Counted from the stretch's first letter, positions 15,293-23,816 are shown. The stretch is 33,597 nt of DNA from Clostridia bacterium (GCA_017550315.1 JAFZPN010000156.1:1-33597), one strand, 5' to 3'. Notes: a model not told the origin generated them from the letters alone. Numbers and translations are program-made.

Positions 15293-16387
15293 ATGGCAAA
15301 CTTCGATTTTTCGGTCAAGAGAGTGGCGCGCGAGGCGCTTCCGTTCCTGTGCGACAATCTCGTCTTCCCGAACCTCATCTACCGCGAGACCGTCGAGGCG
15401 CCGGCGGCGAAGCAGGGGGACGTCGTCTCCGTGCGCTGCCCCGTGAAGCTCGAAGCGACGGACTTCGATGAGGAAAACGGCGTCACCCCCGGCACGCTCC
15501 GCCCGAACATGGTCGACGTGAAGCTCGATCACCTCGCGACCGTCGACATGCAGGTCGGCGCGATCGAGGCGGCGTGCGACTTCGAGTCCGTCGTCAAGAC
15601 CTTCATCGAACCCGCGGCGGCTGCCCTCGCGCAGAAGATCAACGCGGAGGGGCTCGGCCTGTACAAGGACATCCCCGGCATCGTGAAGACCTCGCCGCAT
15701 GAGGTCTCCCTCGACGACTTCGCCGAAGCGGCCTGCATCCTCGACGAGCGCAAGGTCCCCGCGGGCAACCGCTACGCCGTCTGGTCCCCGGCCGCGGCGC
15801 GCGCGCTGAAGCAGATCCCGGCCGTCGTCAGCGCCGAGAAGTGCGGCTCCAACACCGCCCTGCGCACCGGCGCGATCGGCAAGATCTTCGGCATCGAGAA
15901 CTACACCTCCCAGGCCGTCGCGGTCCACGAGAGCGAATTCGACGGCACCCTGAAGGCGTCCGCCGCGCACTCCTCCTCCGCTACCCTCTCGATGACCGTC
16001 ACGGGCGGCGGTCCCATCCTCGCGGGCGATCTTCTGAAGATCGGCACCCGCGTCTATACGGCGACCGAGGACGGCACCCAGAGCGGCTCGACGATCACCG
16101 TCCCGGTGTATCCGAAGGTCACCTGCGCCGCCAACGCCACCGTCACCCTGATCGGGAACCACACCGCGAACCTCGTGTTCCATCCGAACGCCTTCGCCTT
16201 CGTGTCCCGTCCGCTCGCGGCTCCGGCCGGCGTCGAGTCCTACGTAACCACCTTCAACGGGATCTCCCTGCGCGTGGTGCGCGGCTACGACATGAAGTAC
16301 AAGCGCGAGATGCTGTCCATGGACGTGCTCTACGCGTTCAAGACCATCGATCCGACGCTCGCCGTACGCTATTCCATCGGCGTATGA
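15293..16387 (+). CDS. Major capsid protein (P22 coat-like)
   Basis: The 364-aa product has the P22 coat-type opening (REALPFLCDNLVFPNLIYRE and VSVRCPVKL), a helix rich in LAQKINAEGLGLYKD and a C-terminal domain ending in a membrane-free beta segment. A Ser/Thr/Gly-rich insertion (about 225-280) resembles an inserted Ig- or telokin-like domain. It would build the icosahedral shell. GAAAGG lies upstream of the ATG. P22-type shells need scaffold but no maturation protease, in agreement with the missing protease gene. The gene ends overlapping the next start by 4 nt. Confidence 0.85.
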   Translation: MANFDFSVKRVAREALPFLCDNLVFPNLIYRETVEAPAAKQGDVVSVRCPVKLEATDFDEENGVTPGTLRPNMVDVKLDHLATVDMQVGAIEAACDFESVVKTFIEPAAAALAQKINAEGLGLYKDIPGIVKTSPHEVSLDDFAEAACILDERKVPAGNRYAVWSPAAARALKQIPAVVSAEKCGSNTALRTGAIGKIFGIENYTSQAVAVHESEFDGTLKASAAHSSSATLSMTVTGGGPILAGDLLKIGTRVYTATEDGTQSGSTITVPVYPKVTCAANATVTLIGNHTANLVFHPNAFAFVSRPLAAPAGVESYVTTFNGISLRVVRGYDMKYKREMLSMDVLYAFKTIDPTLAVRYSIGV

Positions 16388-16683
16388 CGATGAACGGCGC
16401 GGGTGAAAACACGCTGCTCGCCCTCCTCTGGCCCCTCGTGCCGGACGACATGACGGGGGATCAGCGGGAGGCGTTCGCGGCGGCGGTCGAAGCGCAGACC
16501 CGGTTTTCGGAGAGCGCGGCGGGACGCAGAACGGGTTCCGTCGCCTCCGAAGCGGTCGGGGATGTGCGCGTGACCTACCGGCAGGGCAGCGCGTCGGACG
16601 GATACGCCGTGCGGGGGGACAGCGTTTCCCCCGAAGCCGCGGCGATCCTCACGCGCGCGGGCCTGTTGACCCGGTGGGTCTGA
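16384..16683 (+). CDS. Head-tail connector protein (putative)
   Basis: A 99-aa protein whose position right after the capsid gene suggests a gp6/gp15-type head-completion protein. It has a short helical N-terminal half (TLLALLWPLVPDDM, then EAFAAAVEAQTRF) and a C-terminal DVRVTYRQ segment. Such proteins form a ring under the portal. ATG 16384 overlaps the capsid stop as ATGA without its own ribosome site, so it depends on coupling; an ATG at 16390 is an alternative. No family name can be given from sequence alone. Confidence 0.6.
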   Translation: MTMNGAGENTLLALLWPLVPDDMTGDQREAFAAAVEAQTRFSESAAGRRTGSVASEAVGDVRVTYRQGSASDGYAVRGDSVSPEAAAILTRAGLLTRWV

Positions 16684-16705
16684 TGAAAGGAAAAGGAGGC
16701 GCGGC

Positions 16706-17050
16706 ATGGATTTTCACGATACGGCGCTCTACCGCGCATATCAGAGAGACGACGGCTGGGACACGGGATACGAGGACTTCGGGCTCACCGGGGTCCTTGT
16801 CCGGGAACGGCGGTCGGCGGATCAGGAGCGGCCCGAGGACGGCGTGACGCATCTCTGGTTCTTCCCCGGAAGGAGCGTGTGCACGGGATCCTCCGGCAGC
16901 GAGGCTCCGTTCCCCACGTATCGCCCGGGCGACGTCGTGGTGCTCCGGGCCGGGGAGGCGGGGGAGCGGATCCTGCGCGTGGAGGCCGTCGACAACGCAG
17001 CCGAGTCCCCGGCGGGCGGCGCGGCGCATGTGCGGCTGACGCTGAGGTGA
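16706..17050 (+). CDS. Head completion / minor capsid 1-type protein (putative)
   Basis: A 114-aa beta-rich protein. It sits in the slot of the Minor_capsid_1-like head completion protein in Firmicute siphophages: capsid, connector, this, minor capsid 2, minor capsid 3, tail tube. The core reads GVTHLWFFPGRSVCTGSS and YRPGDVVVLRAGEAGERILRV, typical of small barrels. AAGGAGG at 16693-16699 supplies a strong ribosome site. It probably plugs the head-tail interface. The specific family is inferred from gene order. Confidence 0.6.
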   Translation: MDFHDTALYRAYQRDDGWDTGYEDFGLTGVLVRERRSADQERPEDGVTHLWFFPGRSVCTGSSGSEAPFPTYRPGDVVVLRAGEAGERILRVEAVDNAAESPAGGAAHVRLTLR

Positions 17051-17054
17051 GGCG

Positions 17055-17462
17055 ATGAGGGTCACGGTCGAAGACGTGCGCACGGATCTATACGGGATCA
17101 TGCGGCGCATCGCGGCCATCGGTCCGGCCATCGGGCGGGCAGTCGGGGAGGCGGTCATCGCGTCCTCGGAGCCCTATGTCCCCTACCGGACCGGGCGCCT
17201 CGCCTCCTCTGTCGTGCTCGACGTGCGGGAAGACGGCACGGGGGAGGTCCGATGGACGGCTCCCTATGCAGAAGAGTGCTATTATGCCGTCCGTCCGTTC
17301 AGCCGCAGGGTCCATCCGCTCGCGACGGCGCGGTGGTTCGAGGCGGCAAAGGCGGCGGACGGCCCCGCATGGATCGCGGCGGCAGAGGGCGTGCTTCACG
17401 CAGCAGGCGCTAACGAAAACGGCGGCATCAGAAAGGATGGCAGAACGGCATGGAAGTATTGA
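17055..17462 (+). CDS. Minor capsid 2 / HK97 gp10-like neck protein
   Basis: The 135-aa product has the signature PYVPYRTGRLASS (56-68), a Tyr pair in AEECYYAV and HPLATARWFEAAKA (about 96-109), as in the Minor_capsid_2 and gp10-like families. These neck proteins join head and tail. It starts 4 nt after the previous stop and its end overlaps the next gene by 13 nt. Confidence 0.75.
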   Translation: MRVTVEDVRTDLYGIMRRIAAIGPAIGRAVGEAVIASSEPYVPYRTGRLASSVVLDVREDGTGEVRWTAPYAEECYYAVRPFSRRVHPLATARWFEAAKAADGPAWIAAAEGVLHAAGANENGGIRKDGRTAWKY

Positions 17463-17905
17463 CGATCCCCGCCGGGCTCGCGGACTGGCTCGCGGAATCG
17501 GGGACGATCCCCTTCGTCCCGGAAGCATGGCGGGAAGGGGCGGCGACGGTGCGGCTCACGGGGAGCATGACGGCGGCGCGGTCCTACGTGGACGGCTCGC
17601 AGCGGCTGGCGGTACCCTTCGAGGTGCGCGTCCGGTGTCACGGCAGAGCCGTCTCGGACCGTCTGGACGCGGTGGCGTTCTTCCGCACGCTCGGACGGTA
17701 CGTGCGGACCCACCTCGTGCCCGTATTCCCGCCCCGCGACGGATCCGACGAATGGATCCGGGGCGAGATCACCGAAGCGGGCGGCCCGTCCAAGTCCGCG
17801 GTCTATGAGAACGGCGACGAGGAATACCGCGCGGCCTACGTGCTGACGGTATTCTGTCCGAAGGACGGCTATGAACAGGAAGCAGGAGGAACATCATGGC
17901 GATAG
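17450..17905 (+). CDS. Tail terminator / minor capsid 3-type protein
   Basis: A 151-aa protein in the tail-terminator slot just before the tube gene. The pattern VPFEVRVRCHGRAVSDRLDA and FFRTLGRYVRTHLVP fits the Minor_capsid_3/tail-terminator fold, a ring that caps tube growth. Start and stop overlap both neighbours (13 nt and 10 nt). The family call comes from order and overall pattern, with no single diagnostic motif. Confidence 0.65.
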   Translation: MEVLTIPAGLADWLAESGTIPFVPEAWREGAATVRLTGSMTAARSYVDGSQRLAVPFEVRVRCHGRAVSDRLDAVAFFRTLGRYVRTHLVPVFPPRDGSDEWIRGEITEAGGPSKSAVYENGDEEYRAAYVLTVFCPKDGYEQEAGGTSWR

Positions 17906-18396
17906 TGAAAAGAGCCGACAGGCAGCATTACATGAACACCGGCACGGCCCAGGATCCCGTCTGGAGCCGGATCGGCGAGGGCTTTACCGAATTCGCGGAG
18001 TCGAAGAACGCGGTGAGCTATCAGAGACGGTACATCCACGAGTACACCAAGCGCACGGACGTGACGGGCTACGCGCCGGTGATCGACTACGAATTCGAGG
18101 TCTACACCGCGAATCCGGTCATCGAACGGCTGCGCCGGATCGCGGACGCGGAGCTCGTGGGCGAAGACGCGAAGGTCGACATCCTCACGGTCGATCTCTT
18201 CGACGAAGGTTCGATCCCCGGGCAGTACCGGGCGTACCGCAGACAGTATTCCGTCATCCCGGACGAGAGCGGCCGCGGGACGGACGCGCTGGTCTACACC
18301 GGCACGATGAAGGGCGTCGGCGACATCGAGGAAGGGACCTTCGTCCCGTCGAGCGGCGTCTGGACCGGTCACGGTCAGAGTCAGATGCTCCAGTGA
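17896..18396 (+). CDS. Major tail tube protein
   Basis: The 166-aa product begins MAIVKRADRQHYMNTGTA and contains WSRIGEGFTEFAESKNAVSY and TDVTGYAPVIDYEFEVYTAN, the usual layout of Firmicute siphophage tube proteins, ending with GTMKGVGDIEEGTFVP. Hexameric rings stack into a non-contractile tail; no sheath gene is present. GGAGGA precedes the ATG. The last base overlaps the next gene in a TGATG junction. Confidence 0.85.
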   Translation: MAIVKRADRQHYMNTGTAQDPVWSRIGEGFTEFAESKNAVSYQRRYIHEYTKRTDVTGYAPVIDYEFEVYTANPVIERLRRIADAELVGEDAKVDILTVDLFDEGSIPGQYRAYRRQYSVIPDESGRGTDALVYTGTMKGVGDIEEGTFVPSSGVWTGHGQSQMLQ

Positions 18397-18788
18397 TGGG
18401 CCGCTGGGAATGGAGGGGGTGCGCCTACCCCTTTGACATCACGGACGCCGGAGCCATCGCGGCAGTCTCCGAGGCGGTGCGGCGCGTGAACGAGGCGCTG
18501 ACGGCGCGCGCATCCCGGGAAACGCCGGGGGTCGGCGCGCTGGACCGGCTGGCTGCGGACGCCGCGGACTACTGCGCGCTCGTGGAGCTCTTCTTCTCCG
18601 TGCTGTTCGGGGAGGAGGCGGCCGGCGCGCTCTTCGGAGGACGGCGGAGCATGGAGGAGCACGGGGATGCCTATGCCTCCTTCGTCGCGTATGCCGCGGG
18701 CGAGCTTGACCGTCTGGAGGCGGCACGGCGCGAGGCGGAGAAGCGATACGGCGGCATGGCGGACGCCCTCGATCCGCCTGGGCGATGA
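18396..18788 (+). CDS. Tail assembly chaperone, DUF6673-like
   Basis: The 130-aa product opens with WEWRGCAYPFDITDAGAI and carries FFSVLFGEEAAGALFGG and HGDAYASFVAYA, the pattern of DUF6673 proteins that sit between the tube and Gp15 genes. It is thought to act like gpG, coating the tape measure during tail assembly. Start and stop overlap both neighbours (1 nt and 4 nt). The next gene is reached by ATGA overlap; I see no slippery heptamer for a frameshift fusion. Confidence 0.75.
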   Translation: MGRWEWRGCAYPFDITDAGAIAAVSEAVRRVNEALTARASRETPGVGALDRLAADAADYCALVELFFSVLFGEEAAGALFGGRRSMEEHGDAYASFVAYAAGELDRLEAARREAEKRYGGMADALDPPGR

Positions 18789-19324
18789 AGGGCGGATGGC
18801 TATGGGGACCCCTGCCCGATACCGCGGACGGGATCCCGGTCCACGTGGATTTCCGCCGCTGGATGCTCTTCTTCCGTCTGCTCGCGGATCCGGACGTCCC
18901 GGAGGCCGTCAAGCCCGCCGTCGCCGCCCGGATCGTGTGCCGCGGGATCCCCGATGTGTGTTCACCGGAGGAACGTGACCGCGTGACGCACGCGCTGCTC
19001 ACCTTTGCCTCGGGCGGAGAAGAACCGGCGGAAAACGGGGATCCGGGCGAGCCGCTCTTCGACTTCGGGGAGGACGGGGAGCGCATCCTCGCCTCCTTCC
19101 GGGCGGCCTACGGCATCGATCTGACGGAGGCGCGGATGCACTGGTGGGTTTTCCTCGCCCTGCTCCGCGGCCTGCCGCCGGATTCCCCCTTCATGCGGGC
19201 CCTGCGCCTGCGCGCGCTCGATCCCGCCGAGATCGCCGACGACCGGATGCGGCGCGAGGTCCGGCGGGCAAAGCGTGCCGTGCGGCTCACGCCCGCACTT
19301 CGCAACAACAAAGAGAAAGAGTAG
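18785..19324 (+). CDS. Bacteriophage Gp15-family tail assembly protein
   Basis: The 179-aa product has the Gp15 signature in its C-terminal half: FDFGEDGERILASFRAAYGI, DLTEARMHWWVFLALLRGLP and FMRALRLR. Gp15 genes lie immediately before the tape measure and act as the second tail chaperone. The N-terminal half (VDFRRWMLFFRLLADPDVPE) is also family-typical. It ends in a basic tail, and TAGGAGGT for the next gene overlaps its stop. Confidence 0.85.
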   Translation: MKGGWLWGPLPDTADGIPVHVDFRRWMLFFRLLADPDVPEAVKPAVAARIVCRGIPDVCSPEERDRVTHALLTFASGGEEPAENGDPGEPLFDFGEDGERILASFRAAYGIDLTEARMHWWVFLALLRGLPPDSPFMRALRLRALDPAEIADDRMRREVRRAKRAVRLTPALRNNKEKE

Positions 19325-19336
19325 GAGGTATCAACC

Positions 19337-20050
19337 ATGGATGGTTCCGTAACCATCGGCGTGGGGCTCGACGTGACCTCGTTCGCGCAGTCCCTCGCGT
19401 CGCTGGAATCCGAACTTTCCGCCGTGGGGCCGCGGATCGTCTCCGCCCTCACGGCATCCCTCGGCGGGGACGGGCTGGTCTCCGTCGTCGCGCAGGCGGC
19501 AGCGGCATGCGTCGCGGCGTTCACAGGCGCGGGTTGGGAAGGAGCCGGTTCATCGGCGGCCGCGTCGCTCGCATCGGGCGTGACATCGGGCGGGGCAGCG
19601 GTCGCGCAGGCGGTCTCCGGGATCGCGTCGCAGGCGGTCGGAGCGTTCTCCGCGGGCGGCTGGTACGGCATCGGCGCGTCGATGATGCAGGGCGTCGCCG
19701 AGGGCGTCCGGGCGGCGGGTGCGGAGGTGACGGCGGCGATCCGGGCCGTGTCCGCCGAAGCCGAGGCCGCCGTGAAATCGTATTACGCCATCGCGTCTCC
19801 CTCGCGCCTCATGCGGGACGAGGTCGGCGTCATGATCTCCCGCGGCATCGCGGAGGGGATCACGGACGGCGCGCCTTATGTACAGGAGGCGATGAGCGGC
19901 GCGTGGAGCGGCGTCAGAGGTTCCGGCGCGGGCGTCGTGCAGGACGGCGGACGTTCGGTGACGCAGAACATCTATCTGCGCGACACGGACGCCTCTCCCT
20001 ACCGCACCGCCAGGCGGATCCGGCGGGAAAGCGAGGCGATGTTCCGATGA
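19337..20050 (+). CDS. Very short tail tape measure protein
   Basis: Only 237 aa, whereas siphophage tape measures are usually 600 to over 1000. It is rich in Ala/Gly/Ser (for example AAAACVAAFTGAGWEGAGSS) with pseudo-repeats around GGWYGIGASMMQG. The C-terminus has the diagnostic YYAIASPSRLMRDEVGVMIS followed by RGIAEGI. By the rule of about 0.15 nm per residue the tail would be near 36 nm. The reading frame is intact and overlaps the Dit gene by 4 nt, so it is either naturally short or a clean internal deletion. Confidence 0.8.
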   Translation: MDGSVTIGVGLDVTSFAQSLASLESELSAVGPRIVSALTASLGGDGLVSVVAQAAAACVAAFTGAGWEGAGSSAAASLASGVTSGGAAVAQAVSGIASQAVGAFSAGGWYGIGASMMQGVAEGVRAAGAEVTAAIRAVSAEAEAAVKSYYAIASPSRLMRDEVGVMISRGIAEGITDGAPYVQEAMSGAWSGVRGSGAGVVQDGGRSVTQNIYLRDTDASPYRTARRIRRESEAMFR

Positions 20051-20931
20051 CCCGTGACTGCGACTACAAAATCACCCTGACGGACAACCGGGGCAGGGTC
20101 CTCACCGTCTCGCCGGACTCCCCGTGCAGACTCATCGAGGGCGGCCTCGAGGGCTTTGCATGCGCGGGCTTTGACGTCCGGCTGCGTGCGTATGCCTCGA
20201 GTGCCGGGGGATACGCCGAGACCAGACGCTTTGCCGAGCGCGAGCTGGCCATGACGTTCACGGTCGAAGACCGCGAGGACGGCGAAAACGAGGACGCGGA
20301 GACGATCCGGCGCCTCATCGTGTCGATGATGGATCCCGCTGAGGATCTCATCCTCGACGCAGAGCTTTGGGGCGAGCGGCGGCAGATCACCGTCATCCCC
20401 GTCGACGGGCCCCAGTTCCGCCGCCCCCACTTCCATCATCCGCTCGAGGTGACCCTGAACTTCTGCGCGCCGGAGGTCTTCTTCCGCGAGCCGGAGCCGA
20501 CCGGGGTCCAGTTCCGCGACGGGGTGCCGCTCTTCGCGTGTCCCCTGAACCTTTGGGCGGGCGCGGGGACGGTGTCGGGCCTCCTGCGCGTGCGGAACGA
20601 GGCCGAGATCCAGAATCCCGGCGACGGTCCGTGCGGCGTGGTGGTCACCTTCCGGGCAGAGGGCGGCGCGGTCGTCCATCCGTCGGTCACGGCGGGCGGC
20701 AAGTACATCCGCTGTCCCCTGACCCTCGCGGACGGCGACGAGATGGAGATCGACACGAGGCCCCGGCGCAAGACGATCACCGTGAACGGCGAGCGCGTCT
20801 TCCTCTTCGATCGCGACAGCACCTTCTTCCAGCTCCCGCCGGGGATGACGCCCGTGACGGTCGGTGCGGACGAGGGCGAGGATTACCTCAAGGCCCGGAT
20901 CGCGTTCACACCGATCTACTACGGCATGTGA
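20047..20931 (+). CDS. Distal tail protein (Dit, siphovirus tail component)
   Basis: The 294-aa product fits Dit: N-terminal belt domain with FDVRLRAYASSAGGYAETRR and ERELAMTFTVEDR, PLEVTLNFCAPEVFF near 140, then a galectin-like C-terminal part with VVVTFRAEGG, KYIRCPLTLADGDEMEIDTR and KTITVNGERVF. Dit forms the hub ring at the tail tip. ATG 20047 overlaps the tape-measure stop by 4 nt. No domain loss is seen. Confidence 0.85.
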   Translation: MTRDCDYKITLTDNRGRVLTVSPDSPCRLIEGGLEGFACAGFDVRLRAYASSAGGYAETRRFAERELAMTFTVEDREDGENEDAETIRRLIVSMMDPAEDLILDAELWGERRQITVIPVDGPQFRRPHFHHPLEVTLNFCAPEVFFREPEPTGVQFRDGVPLFACPLNLWAGAGTVSGLLRVRNEAEIQNPGDGPCGVVVTFRAEGGAVVHPSVTAGGKYIRCPLTLADGDEMEIDTRPRRKTITVNGERVFLFDRDSTFFQLPPGMTPVTVGADEGEDYLKARIAFTPIYYGM

Positions 20932-20946
20932 GAGGGAGGGTGACGC

Positions 20947-22011
20947 ATGGAAAAGGGCGGAGAACTCTTCTTTCTCGACGAACATTTTGAGCCCGTGGAG
21001 GGCCCGGTGGAGGAGTATGGCTCGGCGGTGTGGTCGGAGCGGTATTTCGAGCCGGGGACCTTCACCCTGCACGTCCCGCGGTCCCTCGTGCGCGCTGCCG
21101 CCGGGGCGAGATATGTCCGGAGCGCGGAGGACGACGGCGGGATCCTCTGCGGCCGGATCGAATACCTGACGGCGGAGGAGGACGGGGAGGCCGAGATCGG
21201 CGGGAGGCTCCTCGGCGCGCTCCTCGAAGACCGCGTGATCGCCGAGATCCCGGCGGGAAGCGGCGATGCGGCGGGGACGGTGCTCTCGGTCGCGGAGGCG
21301 AATCTGCGCGGGCTCGGGATCACGGTTGACCGGGCGAACTCGGTCTCGATCGGCGAGGCGGCGTCCCCGGCAGGGCTTTTTGACAATCTCGGCGCGTGGT
21401 GCTATGACGCGCTCAAACCCTTCGGCGCCGCACCCCAGATCAAACTGCGCGAAGGGCAGGGCGGGATCCTCGTCCCGGTCCTGCGCGTCGTGCGGGGGCT
21501 GGACCGGTCGGCGGAAGGGAGCGCGGCGCGGGCGGTGTTCTCGAAATCCTTCGGGAACATCCTCTCGGTCTCGCTCGAGCGGGACAGCGGCCGCATGAAA
21601 AACGCCGTCTACGTCGAGGGACGGGACGGCACGGTCGTGCTCGCGGACAAGAGCGGCGGATCGGGGCGGCGCGAGACCTACAAAAAGGCCGCGGACATCG
21701 CCCCCGCCGACTACATGGACGACGCGGCATACCGGGCAGCGCTCATGCGCCGCGGGGAGGAGATCCTCGCGGGACGGGCGGCGACCCTCTGTGTGTCGGC
21801 GGAAACCGATGCCGGCGCGCTCCCGGTCTACGGGCGGGATTACGCGCTCGGGGACGTGTGCGACGTGGCGGACGAGGAGCTCGGCGTGTCGTTCGCGGTC
21901 CGGCTGACGGGCGTCGACACGGTATGGGAAGGCGGCGGGAGGATGCGGATCCCCTTCTTCGGGGAGGAAGCGCGTCTGTTGCGCCGCCTCACGGACGAAG
22001 AACGGATCTGA
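20947..22011 (+). CDS. Tail tip protein, siphovirus ReqiPepy6 Gp37-like
   Basis: The 354-aa product matches the Gp37-like/Tal N-terminal baseplate domain: YGSAVWSERYFEPGTFTLHV, then LCGRIEYLTAEEDGEAEIGG, FSKSFGNILSVSLERDSGRM with KNAVYVEG, and DYALGDVCDVADEELGVSFA. It is the central hub at the tail tip. A fused lytic peptidase seen in many Tal proteins is absent. GAGGGAGG lies 8 nt before the ATG. Confidence 0.85.
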   Translation: MEKGGELFFLDEHFEPVEGPVEEYGSAVWSERYFEPGTFTLHVPRSLVRAAAGARYVRSAEDDGGILCGRIEYLTAEEDGEAEIGGRLLGALLEDRVIAEIPAGSGDAAGTVLSVAEANLRGLGITVDRANSVSIGEAASPAGLFDNLGAWCYDALKPFGAAPQIKLREGQGGILVPVLRVVRGLDRSAEGSAARAVFSKSFGNILSVSLERDSGRMKNAVYVEGRDGTVVLADKSGGSGRRETYKKAADIAPADYMDDAAYRAALMRRGEEILAGRAATLCVSAETDAGALPVYGRDYALGDVCDVADEELGVSFAVRLTGVDTVWEGGGRMRIPFFGEEARLLRRLTDEERI

Positions 22012-22030
22012 CGGATCAAGGAGGCAGACT

Positions 22031-22741
22031 ATGGCAATCTACTTTCATCCCGTAAACGGCGGGATGTTCGATTCCACCCAGGCGGTGGAGGAGGTCGGGG
22101 GCTTTCCGCGGGGCGACAAGGCGGTGGACGCCGCGTTCTTCGCGAAGATGTTCTCCTGCTTCTACAAGGACGGCATCATCGGCGAGAACAGCTTCCGCGT
22201 GACGGCGTCGAGCGGGCTCGGGATCACGGTGTCGCCGGGCGTCGCGTGGGCCTACGGACGCATGGCATGGCAGCAGAACGCATTGACATTCACGCTCGGC
22301 GCGGGGAAGACGTGGACGATCCTTCTGCGGCTGAACACGGCGGCGGGCGAGTTCACGTGCGTGGCAACCGACAGCGGCGCGGGCCTGCCGAACCGGACGG
22401 AGTCGGTGTGCGATCTGATCTTAGCCGAGATTTCGATCCCGGCGGGCGCGACGACGATCGCAGCGTCGGCCATCACCGATACGCGCACGGATGCGGCAAA
22501 ATGCGGCGTGGTGACGTCGGCGGTGGACGCGCTCGGGACGGTGAACACGGCCCAGAACGCGACGATGCTCGGCGGCACTGCGGCGTCGGAATACGTGAAG
22601 AAATCCGGCGCGGTGATGACGGGCGCGCTCCGGGCGGCGGCGGATACGAGCGGGGCGTCGGTCGTGCGCAACATCTCCTACGGCTCGACGGTCCCGGCCA
22701 CGCTCGCGAACGGGGAGATCTTCATCCAGCTCGCGGACTGA
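22031..22741 (+). CDS. Baseplate/receptor-binding-like tail protein
   Basis: A 236-aa protein with a structured N-terminus (GMFDSTQAVEEVGGFPRGDK, AAFFAKMFSCFYKDGII), a central beta part with ITVSPGVAWAYGRMAW and a C-terminal region rich in Ala/Thr/Gly ending in AEIFIQL-like strands. The SPGVAWAYGR pattern is common in baseplate and fibre-attachment proteins of Firmicute phages. It probably links fibre to tip or contacts the cell surface. AAGGAGG precedes the ATG by 7 nt. Confidence 0.7.
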   Translation: MAIYFHPVNGGMFDSTQAVEEVGGFPRGDKAVDAAFFAKMFSCFYKDGIIGENSFRVTASSGLGITVSPGVAWAYGRMAWQQNALTFTLGAGKTWTILLRLNTAAGEFTCVATDSGAGLPNRTESVCDLILAEISIPAGATTIAASAITDTRTDAAKCGVVTSAVDALGTVNTAQNATMLGGTAASEYVKKSGAVMTGALRAAADTSGASVVRNISYGSTVPATLANGEIFIQLAD

Positions 22742-22754
22742 CGGGAGGGGCGGC

Positions 22755-23816
22755 ATGAAATTTCTCTATCACACCCTGAGCCGGTTCCGGGTCAACGACA
22801 ACGTCATGGTGATCCGCGTCAAGACGGACGGGAGCACGCTCTTTGTGACGATGCGGACCCCGACGGATTCGACGCTGCCCGAGATCCCGCTCTCGATCGG
22901 GTACAACGGGACGGTACAGCAGATGACGAAGCCGACCCCGGCGGAGATGCGGGCGGAATTCCCATACAGCGACGCGGCGAAGCAGATCGATCTCTACGGC
23001 GCGACCGTGGTGTATCGCGAGCGGTCCGTGTCTTCGCTCTCCTGGCAGGGCGGATCCCTGGATCCGGATCCAGAGGTGAGCGTCGTGATCGACGGCGTGC
23101 GCCTGAACAGCGCGAACGTGGTGCGCAAGGTCTCCGAAACGGTGCCGGCCGGGACGAATCTTGAGCTGGTCGAGGTGCGTATGTTCGACAAGGATCCGGG
23201 GCAGACTTCGTGGACCCACCGCGTCTATGCGTACAACAACTCCTTCCTGCACGATCCGTACGACTTTTACGCCGGCGCGGACATGGAGGAGGGGACGGAG
23301 GTGTGGTTCCGGATGCTGTACGCCTGCTATGTGCCGGGGGACGAGAGCAATCACGACGCGTACAAAGGTCTCTGCGAGATCGACACGGAACACGCCTTCG
23401 CGACGGGAGCCAGCGCGCCGTACTGTCCGCGGGAGGTGCGCGTCTCGAACGTCGCGGCGGGGGCCAATGCCCGCCTCAGCTGGGTGCTGCCGACGGATTC
23501 GGTGGTCCCGATCACTGGGATCGAGCTCGAACGTTCGATCGACGGCGGCGCATACACGGCGGTCACGAGCGGGATGATGAGTACGTACACGGATCACCTG
23601 CCCGCGTCGATGACACAGGCTGTCTATCGGGTGCGTTCGACGGCGTCGGGCGGCGCGGTATCCCCGTGGGTGACGGCCACCCCGGCGGAGGAGGAGACGA
23701 GCAATCTCCGTGTGCGGATCGGCGGCGCATGGAAGACGGTCGCGGGGATCTGGGTCGGCGTGAACGGCCTGCCCGCCGCAGCGAAGAAGACGATCCTCGT
23801 CGGACACACAGGATGA
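22755..23816 (+). CDS. Tail fibre-like protein with fibronectin type III domain
   Basis: The 353-aa product has a beta-rich N-terminal part (1-210), an FN3 domain at about 220-312 (PREVRVSNVAAGANARLSWV to ATPAEEE) and a 35-residue tail (LRVRIGGAWKTVAGIWVGVN) that is a common end of phage structural proteins. FN3 modules on virions bind weakly to surface glycans. It is the last gene of the cluster. Its stop TGA is the first part of repeat R3, and no holin or endolysin follows. Confidence 0.75.
   Translation: MKFLYHTLSRFRVNDNVMVIRVKTDGSTLFVTMRTPTDSTLPEIPLSIGYNGTVQQMTKPTPAEMRAEFPYSDAAKQIDLYGATVVYRERSVSSLSWQGGSLDPDPEVSVVIDGVRLNSANVVRKVSETVPAGTNLELVEVRMFDKDPGQTSWTHRVYAYNNSFLHDPYDFYAGADMEEGTEVWFRMLYACYVPGDESNHDAYKGLCEIDTEHAFATGASAPYCPREVRVSNVAAGANARLSWVLPTDSVVPITGIELERSIDGGAYTAVTSGMMSTYTDHLPASMTQAVYRVRSTASGGAVSPWVTATPAEEETSNLRVRIGGAWKTVAGIWVGVNGLPAAAKKTILVGHTG

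Larger units (their letters stand above)
11573..23816 (+). mobile_element. Phage head-and-tail cluster, cryptic prophage or GTA-like
   Basis: Sixteen genes on one strand, mostly overlapping or only a few nt apart, follow the standard siphovirus order from small terminase to tail fibre. There is no integrase, repressor, replication gene, holin, endolysin or tail-tip peptidase in the interval or next to it. I see no obvious att repeats at the ends. Base composition and codon style look like the host. The left side is a terminator and promoter, the right side is repeat R3. Either the block is what remains of a prophage or it is maintained for particle production. Confidence 0.8.

Noticed and set aside
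18700..18800. Programmed frameshift joining the two tail chaperones
   Set aside because: The genes overlap by ATGA and I see no slippery heptamer near the junction; separate translation explains the arrangement.
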